From contig CM018692.1 in assembly GCA_009363875.1 (NCBI GenBank), forward strand, positions 1,190,501-1,254,500: 64,000 nucleotides of DNA, given 5' to 3'. Source of the DNA: Mikania micrantha (taxonomy: Eukaryota > Streptophyta > Magnoliopsida > Asterales > Asteraceae). The notes beneath the pieces were generated by a model. It ran no database searches. It was not told where the DNA came from and was given only the letters and a program-made list of their open reading frames with translations. A program made the translations under genes and the position numbers. Below are positions 45,966-58,295 of this stretch, one piece after another. Positions within the stretch are counted from its first letter, which is position 1; each line of letters begins with the position of its first letter.

Positions 45966-47596
45966 GCTTGCTTGTTTTCGTGTTTTTTTCTTTTTTTTGC
46001 CTATCTTGTGGCACTTGCTAACTTGCTTATGATCAGATGATCAATTTCTTGCTATATAGATTGTGTAACAATCTATATTTTATGTTAAGATTATTAACAC
46101 ACACTTGCTTAAGTTTTTGCGGTTTTTTTTTTGGATCAAATATTGTCCAACCAACTTGCTAATTGGACAAAAGCTAACCTTGCTTGTTGCAGATTTGATC
46201 AAAAAATATCCAACCAACTTGCTAATTGGATTTTGCAAAAACTTGTTTCTGGCCAACTTGCTAACCAGATTCTGACCCACTTGCTAATCAGATTTATGTG
46301 CTCCTGACCAACTTGCTAATCAGGTTTTTATGCACTAACTTGCTATGACCAAAAATGGTCTTTTCTTGCAAAGGTTGAATCACAAGGATTCTACTTGCTC
46401 TTGCTAAAGTTTGAACAAATAATTGTTCAACTTGCTATGAACCAAAAAGTTCAACTTGCAACAAACCAACAGGTTTGTTTATCTTGTTATGAACCACAAA
46501 GGTTCGGATTAACTTGCAAAATGAACCAAAAGTTCCAAACTTGCTACAAACCACATGAGTTTGTTTTATAACTTGCTATGAATCACAAAGATTCAATCTT
46601 GCACTTGCTATATGAACCGTATGAGTCCGATTTCAAAGACTTGATTTTAATATTGCAAACTTATTTGCAAATTAAATTCAACAAGAACAACGGCCTTCTT
46701 TCAATTTAGATGACAACAACAAACCTCTCAAATTGTTATCTGACTTTAAACAAGAATGTTCCAAAAAAGAATCACAAGCCCTTAGATAATTTTGTTAAGT
46801 TGAACAATAATAATTCAACAAATCTTGTAAAAAATAGGCTTCTTGTTTCTGATCAATATTTTAAATATAACAATCCAAAATCCTTTCTTGTTTGTTGTCA
46901 GATATTCACAAAACCCAGATATGCCTTAATTGGCTTTGGACTTTTAGGAGCAAGAAACAGAAAAGCACACTGCATCAAAAATGGCTCCTGTTGTTTTGAT
47001 TTTATGACAGCTCCTTGCCAACACTTATGATTGGTTTCGGCCTTCGACAATAATGTCTTAGTATACAACAACAATTTTCAAATTGTCAATTAATTGAACT
47101 TATGTTCAATTTGACTTCTGTTACAAGAATAATAATAGCAAATCTCAGAATTTAACAAATGGATTTCAAATTAAAAACATACCTGTGATTTGCATATCAA
47201 AATCACTTGCGCATGCAGACCTTTTTGGAATTTTGTAGTATTTGACATGCAGATCCAAGAATTAAGGCAAACAATTTGTATATATAAATAAAAATGTGTC
47301 TGACGCACACCAAACAACAAAAATATTGTTGTTTTTTTTGCCTTTCTTTGATTTACGCAAGGGCCACCCCACCAACTTATCGATTTGATCAAAGTTGGAA
47401 ACAATCAGCGGAGTTGCGCCTCTTTCTTTTTAACGTTCACACCGAACCAATTTCTGCAATTTCTCTTGATTGCAAGAACCAATTTTGTAGCCCAGAAATC
47501 AAATTCGTCCTTCATTTCGCTTTCCTATTGATCAATTTAGAGAAAACGTTGATGAAATCTTCAAAAATTACTTCACAAGATCGATTAACGTGATGC
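45966..47596 (-). other. Long non-coding leader of the Copia element
   Basis: This is the 5' untranslated leader of about 1.6 kb between the primer site and gag. The gag-proximal 600 bp hold the hairpin array. The distal kilobase is AT-rich; ORFs in it (46710-47030 plus, 47294-47593 plus) have no recognisable content. Confidence 0.65.
46031..46594 (-). repeat. Array of at least 16 short hairpins with a recurring AACTTGCTA word
   Basis: Plus-strand positions: 46031-46042, 46055-46077 (10-bp stem), 46145-46168, 46209-46230, 46248-46269, 46271-46292, 46303-46324, 46347-46360, 46377-46391, 46413-46428, 46439-46452, 46462-46477, 46491-46505, 46523-46535, 46547-46563 and 46580-46594. The five from 46145 to 46324 share the loop CCAACTTGCTAA (one has CCC at the start) but are closed by different perfect stems: GTCCAA, TCCAA, TCTGG, TCTGA and CCTGA. 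In the later ones the stem encloses a short A-rich loop, and ACTTGCTAT or a close variant often lies between stems. In element RNA the word reads TAGCAAGTT. Its role is unknown. Confidence 0.85.
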
Positions 47597-47608
47597 TCTG
47601 ATGCCACT
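47597..47608 (-). other. Primer binding site of the Copia element
   Basis: The minus strand reads TGGCATCAGAGC, one mismatch from the initiator tRNA-Met complement, 2 nt from the LTR end. Confidence 0.8.
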
Positions 47609-47610
47609 TG

Positions 47611-48782
47611 TTGGTAATCACACTTGCAATTGAAGAAAATAAGAGTGAATTTTGTGGAGAATATTGCACAATCTTGAGAGAGTTTTCTTACACACAATCA
47701 GGGGCGTGCCCATGTATAACCCAAGGGGGCAGCTGCCCACCTTGAAAAATTTTTTTTAGTAGTATATATATGTTAAAATCCAGATCGCCCCCCGTGAAAT
47801 TTTGCAATCGCCCCCATTAAACTTTTGATTTCTAAGTGTTAACTAGTAAACTAAGTTGAAAATGCTCAACTAATAATTTAAAACCAGTGTAAAATCAAGT
47901 TTAGTATTAATTATTATAAGTCAAACCATCACCAAACCAGTTAAAACCGAATTAATAAACCAATCCAAATAAACCAAATTCAACCTTATGTATTATAAAG
48001 AAAACAAATTTAAATCTGAATTCGCTTTAATCGGTTAACCAAACAAACTGAATTAAAAAAAAGGAACCGATAACCATACCGAAACCGATATTCGGATACA
48101 GTTAAGAATCGACTTCGGAATTCGGATACAGTTAGAAAGCAAACAGAAATTAGAATACGGTTCGTTTTTTTCGGTTACGAAAACGGTTCAATTTTTGTAT
48201 TAACAATTTTCTACTTTTCTGAACATTCCTACTTTAATACTCAAATTCACTAAGGGACATTTTTTTTTGACTCGTCCTGGCACCCCCAATTCTTAGGGCT
48301 ATCATTGACTAATCCATTATAAAAACTTATATTATATTTATTTTATACAGAAAGTGTTACTTAGAAACGTCTCCTATACATTGTTTTGAATATATATAAA
48401 AAACATAAAATCACGTAGTGAACAACTTTAGATATATTGTAGTTTCATTATGTCTTTATATATGAAATTTAGTTTTATTGCCGTTTTTTAACATGACCCG
48501 ACGGTCTGGCCCGGCCCGGCCCGATCCGCCCCAACCCAACTTGAACACCAATTAACCTAAAAAAATTCCGCCCCCATGAAAAAAAATTCTGGGTCCGCCA
48601 CTGCACACAATACGTTCATATATTTACATACGTACGTATGTTTGGGTTTTTATAACCCTAACTTAGTTGACATAATTACATATAGACCCTTATACTATTT
48701 ACAAATACATACATGACTACAAACTTTAACTTTCTAGTATATACATAGGAGACCCAAACTTATTTAGTTTATAATTTCAACA
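47611..48782 (-). repeat. 5' LTR of the Copia element, interrupted by a hAT insertion
   Basis: It matches the 3' LTR up to ...TTACACACAAT, then resumes after the insertion with CACACAATACG. Without the insertion it is about 260 bp. Confidence 0.92.
47699..48603. mobile_element. Non-autonomous hAT element nested in the Copia LTR (905 bp)
   Basis: It starts CAGGGGCGTGCCC and ends GGGTCCGCCACTG, imperfect TIRs of the hAT type. CACACAAT at 47691-47698 and 48604-48611 is a perfect 8-bp target duplication. The other LTR shows the empty site. There is no transposase ORF. It is younger than the Copia insertion. Confidence 0.9.
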
Positions 48783-48787
48783 AAGGT

Positions 48788-49294
48788 TTTATGTAACCAG
48801 TTGTCTCGCTTTCTTTTCACCTCGTTATTTCGGTCAATCACTTTGTACAAGTACCATACAATAGCACAAAATTACACACAAAATTCATAATAACAAATAG
48901 AGGCAAAAACTCGTACTATGAAATTACAATGACAGATAGTGTTCAAGGCACCAAAGAACTATATTTGCATGAATTATCAATTGAAGGCATTCTCAAACTA
49001 ATTTACAAGTTCACCAGATCATTCAAAGAATTGCAAACACAAAGTAATAATCAATCCATTTGCAGAAAAACCAAGTAGTTTCTTGAGTAATCATACAATC
49101 GATAGAAGGTTTGCAGAAATAAGAAATTTTATTAGTTCTGGTACTGAGTTTGCTTTGGAATTTGACAGGCATATGACTAATGACCCAAGAAAGACTAGTA
49201 ATTGTGTTGTACGTGCATGCAGTTCTAATTTATCAAATTTTTTTCATATTGATACGTCAGTTAACTTGTAAACCATGTTGTTAAGTCAAGGCAG

Positions 49295-49339
<45 letters not shown>

Positions 49340-49347
49340 TTATGCAA
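48788..49347. other. Intergenic spacer with a 42-base T run
   Basis: No gene is visible. 49297-49338 is an uninterrupted run of T, next to a Helitron end. Confidence 0.6.
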
Positions 49348-50480
49348 CTAGTATTTTGACCTGCCGCATGTTGCGGCGGCGTCATAACGGTTAGTAATTA
49401 AATTTATACTATTGACTAAAAACATATAGGGATAGACTTTTAAGTGAAGTCTTACAAAATTTATGAATGGAACGTAAAATTATAAGAGTTAATCATAAAA
49501 GTTTTAACATTAAGTGTATAAATAAACTTTTAACTCTACAAACTTAAGGAGGGTCAAATCGACGCTCTACGAAGTCTAGGGATAGAGCATAAAAGTTTTG
49601 ATATCGAGTGCAAAGGTAAACTTTAAATTCTAAAAGGTAGTTGTTATAAATGTGTTCGATTGGACTAATGAGTATTCGATTTTGATAGTATACTCCTAAG
49701 GAATATGAACTCAAAACACAAATTGTTAATTTATAAAACTAAACCATAAAAAAGTTACGCTTCTCAATTACTATTATCATTCTCTGTTTAGAAATATTTA
49801 ATTATTATTATTATTTAATTATTAGTATTATTTAAATATTTTTATTAGGTAAATAGTTTGTGAATTAATTACAAATAAAATATGTGAATATTAAAAATAT
49901 GTGAGTAAAGTATGAGGGAGCTTTAAAAATAAGAGTTCAAAGTTCAGGGTCAAAAGTCTAACTTTTGATTTAATTCAAGTTTGAGACCCCCTTTGTTGCG
50001 GCCTGCGGTCGTAATATCGTTGCAACATTTTGAAGCGCTTTGATCAACAGTCGTATTTTGAAGCGGTTCATTTAGAAAGAAAAGCACTCCAGAAGTAGAC
50101 ACGGATGTAAGAAAATTTTATTTTTAGTTAAGTAACAAAAGAGGTAAATTAGAAATTTGAGGAAGTTAAAGTAATATTTACAAAGTTTTTTTGAAATTTA
50201 AGGAGTTTTAACTCTGAAATCATATGATGAAGATTTAAAGTCTAAAGATCAGTTGCAACTGGAAAAAAAAAGTGAAAAAAAGAGAGATTATTAAAAATAG
50301 TTGGGAAAAAGATGGGAGAATATGAAAAAAAAGGTTAAAGATAAAAAGATTAGGTTAAAAAATGATGAATTAATTAAAAGGAAAATGCAATTAAAATATT
50401 TAATATAAAAATATAAAGAGGAAAAAGGAAAAAAAAAGAAAGAAAAAAAAACCACATTGGCTGGCCACCGACGTTGGTTT
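49348..50480 (-). mobile_element. Helitron 3' end and body, 5' end not defined
   Basis: On the minus strand the 3' end has a hairpin (GCCGC ... GCGGC), then CTAG at 49351-49348 before host T. The body shares words with the Helitron at 59244 (for example AGTAAAGT(A)TGAGGGAGC, AATAAGAGTTCAAAG and GCGGTT near the other end). The right boundary is a guess. Confidence 0.5.
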
Positions 50481-50677
50481 TTATATATATAGGTAATTCG
50501 TTATCTCTTTTAGTGTTAGCTAATAGATCTTTATTATAAGTAGTTGGTTCATATTACATGAACCCTTTTCGTCTGTTTCATGACTATTAATATGTAAGTT
50601 GTTTCATAAGGATTGAGATTAAATCATGAAAACAATAACAAAAAAAGAATAGTTAAAAACAACATAAAACAGGACCT

Positions 50678-53649
50678 TCAACCCTTTGCAGCTAAATTTG
50701 CAATGAACACCACCACCTTCACATAAATCCAATTTTCCAAGCTATTCACAAAGTGAAAAAAAGCATGCCTCACACGACGGTTTATAAGCAAAGCGCAACA
50801 CACAATCCAAAATCCGGTAGCAAAACCAGTGGCTCCACCAATATAAAACCATTTCCAAAGTTCATTTGTATCTTCCCTGCCATCCTCATTTTTGCCTACA
50901 AAATCAGGTGGTACTCGTAAATCTTCATCTTCTGGACAATTTTTTGAGACAGGAGGTCCACATAGTCTAGTATTGTCTTTATATCTTGAAGGATCAAAGG
51001 ATTGGAGCTGGGTGCTGGATGGAATTCTCCCTGACAAGTTATTATGTGACACGTCTAAATAGTTTAATAAATTCATCTGAGACATGCTTGCTGGTAACTC
51101 TCCTGAAAGTTTATTTCTAGATAAATCTAAAGTTAGAAGCTTTTTCATCTCACCGATTTGACGTGGAATCTCCCCTAGTAGAACATTGTTTGACAAGTTC
51201 AGTGCAAGTAGTTCATGGAGATCGGTTAGTTCATCTGGAATTTGGCCTGTTAGATTGTTGCTTGATAGATCAATGTTCTTCAACAACCCCAGATTTTTGT
51301 TGAATTCAAGTGTATTTCCTTGCCATTGGATCATTGCATTGCCAATGTAATTCGGTAGAAACTTAGTTTGATAAGTCTCGCTTACAACTAACGTTGGGTC
51401 CAAAAAACTATGCACATTTTGTGCAAATCCTTCTTGAACCATGGATGTAAGATTACCGACACATGAGGGGATGCTTCCATTGAGATTATTCATCGACAAA
51501 TCTAGTATTTGAAGATTTACAAGCTCGCATAACTCTAAAGGGATGTTTCCAAAGAACTTATTTGACCTTAGGCTCAAAATATACAAACTTAAGAAATTTT
51601 TCCCAATCCAAATAGGCACATTACCAGAAAAATTGTTAGCCCCTAAATCCAAGAAGGTTAATTTTGTGCAATTCCTTAATGACAAAGGCAAATTTCCAGT
51701 GAAGTTGTTCTTGTATAAATACAACACCTCAAGTTCAGTCAAAGCCTCCATAGATGCAGGGAGCCTTCCAAACAAATTGTTGTGTCCTAGATTGAGGACT
51801 TTTAGGTCTTTGAAATGCCATAAACAATCTGGAATTTGTCCTGTCAATGCGTTGTTTGAGAGGTCAAGAAAGGATAAAAGCCCATCAACAATCTTGCACA
51901 AAAATGATATTCCTCCATTCAATCTGTTTTTGGAAAGGTTTAATGTCCCTAAGGTGGAGGGAACATTGGGTATAAGACCATAAAAGTTGTTTGAACTCAA
52001 GTCTATTATTGAAGACACTGGGTCAAAATTTGATAACAAATCTGGTAATTTCCCTGTGATGTTGTTGGAAGAGACATTCAAATATGTCAATCGAGAAGGC
52101 CACATGTTCCAAAACTCATCAGGAATCGTGCCTGAAATTCTAGCATTGGAAATATCAAGATGTGTAAGATTTTTTAGTGTCTTTATCCAATGTGGAAAGT
52201 CAGGACCAAGCTTGCAAGAGCTCAAATCAATATACTCTATATAAGAGAGGTTTGACATGTGATCTTTGTTAGAAAGAACTTGGACTCCTTCAAGAGGGTT
52301 GTTTGAAAGATCAAGAGTCCGAAGCTTCGACTTTCCAATGCTTTTAGAGATGACACCTCTAAGGGAATTGGAAGAAATGGATAGAATATCAAGTGTGGGT
52401 AGTTCCCATATCTTTTCACTTATAGTCCCATTTAAGTTATTATCAACAAGGCCCAAATACCGAAGGGACGGAAAATTTTGAATATCACTAGACAACGAGC
52501 CTGTTAAATGGTTACGTGAAGCATCTAACTCAATTAGTGTACCTGATGTGCATCCAGATAATTTACCCAAGAAATCAGAAAATCTGCCAATGGCTGAGTT
52601 GTTATCAAAAGATAAAGACGTCAACCCACATAAATTTCCAAAGTAATCAGGTATGCCATCTAACACGTTGTCAGAAAGAATAAGTTGCCAAAGCACGTTG
52701 CTAGTTAAAGGGAACAACCAATGATACATGGATGAGTTGAGATTGTTGTCTCTAAGAGAAAGTGAAGCGATTGATGATGAAGAAGAAGAATTGACAGATG
52801 TAGTAGTATAAGGATTCATGACATGTGAGAGGTTGCATCCATCTAAACTTAAAAATGTAAGATTTTGAAGACCAAGAATAACATTGACCCAATTATTTGC
52901 TTTGGCAAGAGAAGTACCATCCATCTTAAGGTCCTTTAAATGAGACAAATGAGATAACCAATCAAGGTTTTCAATTGTACTACTGTTTAGGTATCTAAGT
53001 GAGAGTTGTTGCAAGTTTGTAAGGTTTCCAAGTGTTGGAGGAAGGTCTCCTACAAAGTTATTAAAATCAAGACGAAGGTACCTTAACTAAGTCATGAGTC
53101 CAATAGACTTGGGAATGGTTCCGGTAAAAAAATTAAATGAAAGATCAAGATCCCTTAATTTGGTCAAGGAACCAATAGACCATGGAATGGTACCTCTAAA
53201 AGATGATCTAGAAAGGTCAAGGAGCCTTAACTGAGCCATGGAACCAATGAATACGGGAATGATCCCATTGAAAGAATTAACCGAAAGATCAAGATAATTC
53301 AAGTAGGTTAAGTTGAGCAAGGAATGGCTAATCTCACCTTTAAGACCACACCCATTCAAGTCAAGCTCTAAGACATGACCCGTTTGCTCATTGCATGTAA
53401 TACCACGCCAATCACAACAATCATTGGTTGGTTGTTCTCCATATGTCCATGTAGAGAGACAGTTATTGGGGTCTTGAAGGTGATCTTGAAACGAAGAAGA
53501 GCATTTCTTTCCTTATCCAGACACTTGATGCTAATAACATCATTACTAGCTTGGCCTCTTGTTGTTACCAATTGGTTGGTTGTAGCAATATGAAGGCTAA
53601 ACAAGATAAGTGAGAAAATATAAAGATGCTTCCAAATCTTGGAGATCAT
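50678..53649 (-). pseudogene. LRR receptor-like protein (RLP/Cf type), broken by one frameshift and one stop
   Basis: RLPs are plasma-membrane receptors for pathogen or peptide signals that lack a kinase. From 53649: a signal peptide (IWKHLYIFSLILFSLHIA), an LRRNT cap (CLDKERNALLRFK), then loss of one base near 53487. In the shifted frame the cap continues DCCDWRGITCNEQTGHVLEL. LRRs follow, with TAG at 53087-53089 (LMT*LRYLRL). The rest (to 50678) reads through about 25 LRRs of the LxxLxLSxNNLxGxIP type, a variable loop, an LRRCT-like CGPP...C, an acidic juxtamembrane part, one membrane helix (WKWFYIGGATGFATGFWIV) and a short cytoplasmic tail. With both lesions ignored it would be about 990 aa, normal for the family. 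No intron is needed. Confidence 0.9.
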
Positions 53650-53691
53650 GATCTATGAAAATATGTGTATATGAACATGCACATGATCAAT

Positions 53692-53730
<39 letters not shown>

Positions 53731-54256
53731 CATAAGTGGGAACGGATGAGATGGTCGGGATTGATGTCGTGTGTGTTGGTCAAATTATGAGTTCCACATA
53801 ATGTTGACTTTTGGAATTATCACTTGGGATGTGGGAAGTGGGAACAAATGACATGAGGATACATATAGATTTTTTTTTTCAAATCAACCTTTAACAGAAT
53901 TTCCAAAAAAATATTATGGTCATCTCCTTTATATATAAGATTTTAATTTAATTTATAGACCTGATAAAATTGTATATTCAAAAGAAATTATAAATAAGTA
54001 ATTAAAAAGTAGTCAAAATGATTTATTTATTTATTTTTGTCAACAAGGGTTTTCAATTTCTGACTTATGACCATCCCCACTTGATGAAGTTATTTTTTTG
54101 TCAACAAGGGTTTTAAATAGTGACTATTTACATAAAGAAAATTATTTATAGATATGTGTGTGCTTGTGGAGAGATCAGGACTACACCATCAGCGTTTGCT
54201 TGTGTTCGAAAATTTAAACAAGTGTATATCTAGAAACCATGCGTAAACGTATTTAA
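53650..54256. other. Promoter region of the RLP pseudogene, with a microsatellite
   Basis: A (TATACA)n tract runs at about 53693-53731, within 80 bp of the old start codon. The remainder is AT-rich. The words TTTTGTCAACAAGGGTTTT recur at about 54035 and 54095. Confidence 0.6.
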
Positions 54257-56391
54257 CTAGAGGTTTACCTGCACGTTGCGGCGGTAATCTTGTATTAAAC
54301 AAAAAAAATGATATCTGTCAAATTAAAATTCTAACAAAATGAATATTGAGTCCTACCACTATGCCAATAAGGGTATCTAATTATGACGATGGTGACAACA
54401 TCACGCATCAAATGCAAACAAAAATAACAGCCGTAACAACTATTAATCCGTCATAAAAGCAGTAAGTCGAACAGTAGCAAAAGCAAGTGTCAATCGTAAG
54501 GACTACAAGCCCATATATAAACACTTAACATTAAAAATTTGGTATGTCGATATAGGTATTTAATCACGTTGACAATTACAACATCATGAATATTATTAAT
54601 ATAAAGACTAAAAAACATGTCACAACAACTGTTAATCCATTTTAAAATAAAAAATTGAGCTATCACAAAAGCAAATATCAATTGTAAGGAATTCGAAACT
54701 AAATATAAGATGACAATGTTAAAAATCATATAAAAAAAATAAAAAAAATAAAAAAAAAAAATAATTAAAACAAAATGAAAAGACGTTTGCGATTGTAGAA
54801 TTTACCATCAAAATATACGAACATAAAATAAACAAATGTATAATTATTATTGTTTTCGTAGTTGGTATCATTATTTAATTAGTTAAGTTAATGTTTAATT
54901 TAAGAATTATTATTAAATTAGTATGTTTACTTAAGTATACGTATGGGAGAAAATTACCTAATTATATATGAGTGATAAAAAAAGGAAATAAATAAAAGAT
55001 GCCACCACTTGCTAGGATTCGAACATGGGATTGCCAGATGCAAGAGGCCTAACTCCTCCATGTTTTGCCATTTCGTCTGCATAACAAAGATTGACTTTGT
55101 ACGATGTCAATTACTTATTTAAAAACAAAAGTGAATAAAAAAACAGTATTACTGTTCCTAAGCAATCATTACTGTTGATAATCCTATATATACTAGGGGT
55201 TTACCCGCGCGTTGCCGCGGTAACCCCATATTAATACAAAAAACGTTATCTAATCAATTAAAATTATGTCAAAAAAATTATTAAGTTATACTATTATATG
55301 AATATATATATTGATATCTAATTATGATAGCTGCAATAACATCACAAATGTTAATCGTCCCTTAATATGGGTATTTAATCATGATAATAGGTACAATGTG
55401 AAAAATTATATAATCAAAACAACAAACAAATGGTTCGCATTCATAAAATCGCTATTTTTTTAATTGATATCAATATTCAATTTAAGAATTGTTAATGTTA
55501 TTTTTTAATTATTATTGTTATTTATTAGTATTGTTAATAATAATTATTTAATTTATGCATGCTTCAAATTTTTCATTCTTTCATTGCCTTGAAATCATGA
55601 AAGATTAATTGTTTGCTCTAAAATTAGAATAGACACACAACACAACTGCTATAGTTTCCATCCACTTAAAATAACTATTATAAGAAATTGTCTTTAAACA
55701 CATAAAAATAAACATAACCGCGTGAAAAACTCTATATTAGAAAACCATGAGGCGGTAAATTTTGTCACCATTTCTAATATAAGAACGCATACACGATCTC
55801 GTATATCCAAAACACAGATATAAAAACACGTTACAACGGATGTCACTTCGACTCAAAATCCTAAAGGGTGGCCATTATAAACTTGTCTGTCACACCATAA
55901 TAAAAAACGGCGTGCTTAGTTGTAAAATATAGTATTAATAAACGCGAACATAAGACGACTAAACAAAACGGTAACAAATTAATTATTATTTAACAATTAC
56001 CATTATTAATTAATTTTGAGTATATCATCCTGCCGTGGTAACAACATCACGAATTTCAAAACGTAAACAAAAAATTGGTTGCAACGGCTGTCAATCTATC
56101 CTAAAACATTGAATCAAAACGTGTGCAAAAGTTTTCACTGTTAGTTAATTAATTATTATTATTTAATTATTATATAATAATTGGTTTTAGTATTATATAA
56201 TAATAATAATCATTGTTATTAATCAATATTTAATTATTATTAATATAATAAACAATTATTAAGTATAATTAAGGCTTGTAGCCGCCTTTTAGACTCATCA
56301 TGCGGTGTTGACAACATCACGACTCTTAAAACGTAAACAAAAAACGGGTTGTAACGGCTGTCAATTCATCATAAAACAATTAGTATATTAG

Positions 56392-56612
56392 TTTTTTTTT
56401 TGAACGGCCTAGTACGACGACACCTAAGATGATATTCCAACCATCCCTTCAAATTTAACGCTCTGGGGCATACGCCCGAGCCTATCCCAGAAGGAACCTC
56501 ACAACTGGGTAAACTTATTGACATTGTCTTGGTAAATATGCTTTGGTCCGGATTCAAACCTAAGATCTCTCATAAAAAAGTTAAGAAGATACCATTACGC
56601 TTGAAGCTTTGG
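56392..56612 (-). mobile_element. SINE inside Helitron copy 1
   Basis: On the minus strand a B-box-like GGTTTGAATCCGGACC lies near the 5' side and the element ends GTACTAGGCCGTTC plus an A-run. The same insertion is present at the matching place in the next Helitron copy. Confidence 0.6.
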
Positions 56613-58080
56613 TTAGTATATTACTATTAAATAATAAATTATTTAATTTATTAGTGATATTATATAATATATATTTTTTATTGTTATTACGGCCTTTGTA
56701 GCCGTTTTTTTTGACCTATGTTACATAACTACAAATATTTAATTATTATTAAATTATTATTAATATTTAATTATTATTACTATTCACTCGTAATGATGTC
56801 GTTTGTAAAATGTATATGTACTAGGGTTTTACCCGCGCGTTGCCGCGGTAACCCCATATTAATACAAAAAACGATATCTAATCAATTAAAATTATGTCAA
56901 AAAATATATATTAAGTCATACTACTATATCAAATATAGATATTGATATCTAATTATGATAGCGATAACAATATCATAAATATTAATTGTCATTTGATATG
57001 TGTATTTAATCACGATAGTAAACACAGTGTGAAAAATTATATAATCAAAACAACAAATAAGTGGTTCGCATTAATAAAATCACTATTTTTTTAATTGGTA
57101 TCATCAATATTCAATTTAAGAATTGTTTATGTTATTTTTTAATTATTATTGTTATTTAATAGTATTGTTAGTAATAGTTATTTAATTTATGCATGAGCCA
57201 AAAATTTCATTCTCTCGTTGCCCTGGAATCATAACAGATTAATTTTTGGCTCTAAAATTAGAATATATATACACAACTGTTACAGTTTCCATCCACCTAA
57301 AATAACTATTATAAGAAACCACCTCTAAAAACATAAAAATAAACATAACCGCGTCAAAAACTATATATTAGAAAACCATGAGGCATGAAATTTTGTCACC
57401 ATTTATAATATAAAAACGCATACACAATCCCGTGTATCCAAAACATAGATATCAAAACACGTTATAACAGTTGTCACTCTGACTCAAAATCCTAAATTGT
57501 AGCCGTTATAAACGTGTCTACCACACCATAATAAAAAAATTCCGTGCTTAGATGTAAAATATATCATTAAAAAACATGAACATAAGACGACTAAACAAAA
57601 CAACAACAAATTAATTATTATTTAACAATTACTATTATTAATTAATATTGAGTCTATCATCCTGTCGTGGTAACAACAACATGAATATCAACGTAAACAA
57701 AAAACTTGTGCAACGGCTGTGAATCAATCCTAAAATATTAAATCAAAACGTGTGAAGTTTTCACTGTTAGTTAATTAATTATTATTATTTAATTATTATA
57801 TAATAATTAGTTTTAGTATTATATAATAATAATGATCATTATTATTAATCAATATAATAAACAATTATTAATTATAATTACGGTTTGTAGCCGCCTTTTA
57901 GACTCATCATGTCGTGGTGACAACATTACGAATATTAAAACGTAAATAAAAAATGGTTGCGACGGTTGTCAATCCATCATAAAACAATAAAGTAAAACGC
58001 GTGCAAAAGTTTTGGCTATTAATTAATTAATTAATTATTATTACTATTTAATTATTATAAAGCAATTAGTATATTAGTAT

Positions 58081-58295
58081 TTTTTTTGAACGGCCTAGTA
58101 CGACGACACCTAAGATGGGATTTCAAACATTCCCTCGAATTTAACGCTCTGGGGCGTACGCCCGAGCCTGCAACAGGAGAAACCTCACAACTGAGTAAAC
58201 CCTTAACACTGCCTCAGCAAATATGATTCGACCCGAATTCATACCCAATACTTCTCATAAAGAAGTAGGATGTACCATTAGGAGAAGCCTTTAGT
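58081..58295 (-). mobile_element. SINE inside Helitron copy 2
   Basis: It is the counterpart of 56392-56612 with several substitutions. The B box is GGTATGAATTCGGGTCG. It ends in GCCGTTC plus A8. Confidence 0.6.

Larger units (their letters stand above)
44768..48782 (-). mobile_element. Gag-only Ty1/Copia retrotransposon with complete ends
   Basis: Read right to left: 5' LTR (47611-48782, split by a hAT element), primer site, a leader of about 1.6 kb, gag (45090-45965), polypurine tract and 3' LTR (44768-45028). AAGGT on both sides (44763-44767 and 48783-48787) is a perfect 5-bp target duplication. Apart from the hAT insertion the LTRs differ at one base that I noticed. There is no protease, integrase or RT, so it must be mobilised in trans. 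This matches the TR-GAG class of non-autonomous elements. Confidence 0.9.

Noticed and set aside
46000..46620. CRISPR-like array (constant word with spacers)
   Set aside because: The constant word is only 9-12 nt, spacing is irregular, the spacers are themselves paired arms, and the host is a plant retroelement.
46710..47593. Plus-strand ORFs in the Copia leader as genes
   Set aside because: They are antisense to the element, AT-rich, with no domain or splice structure.
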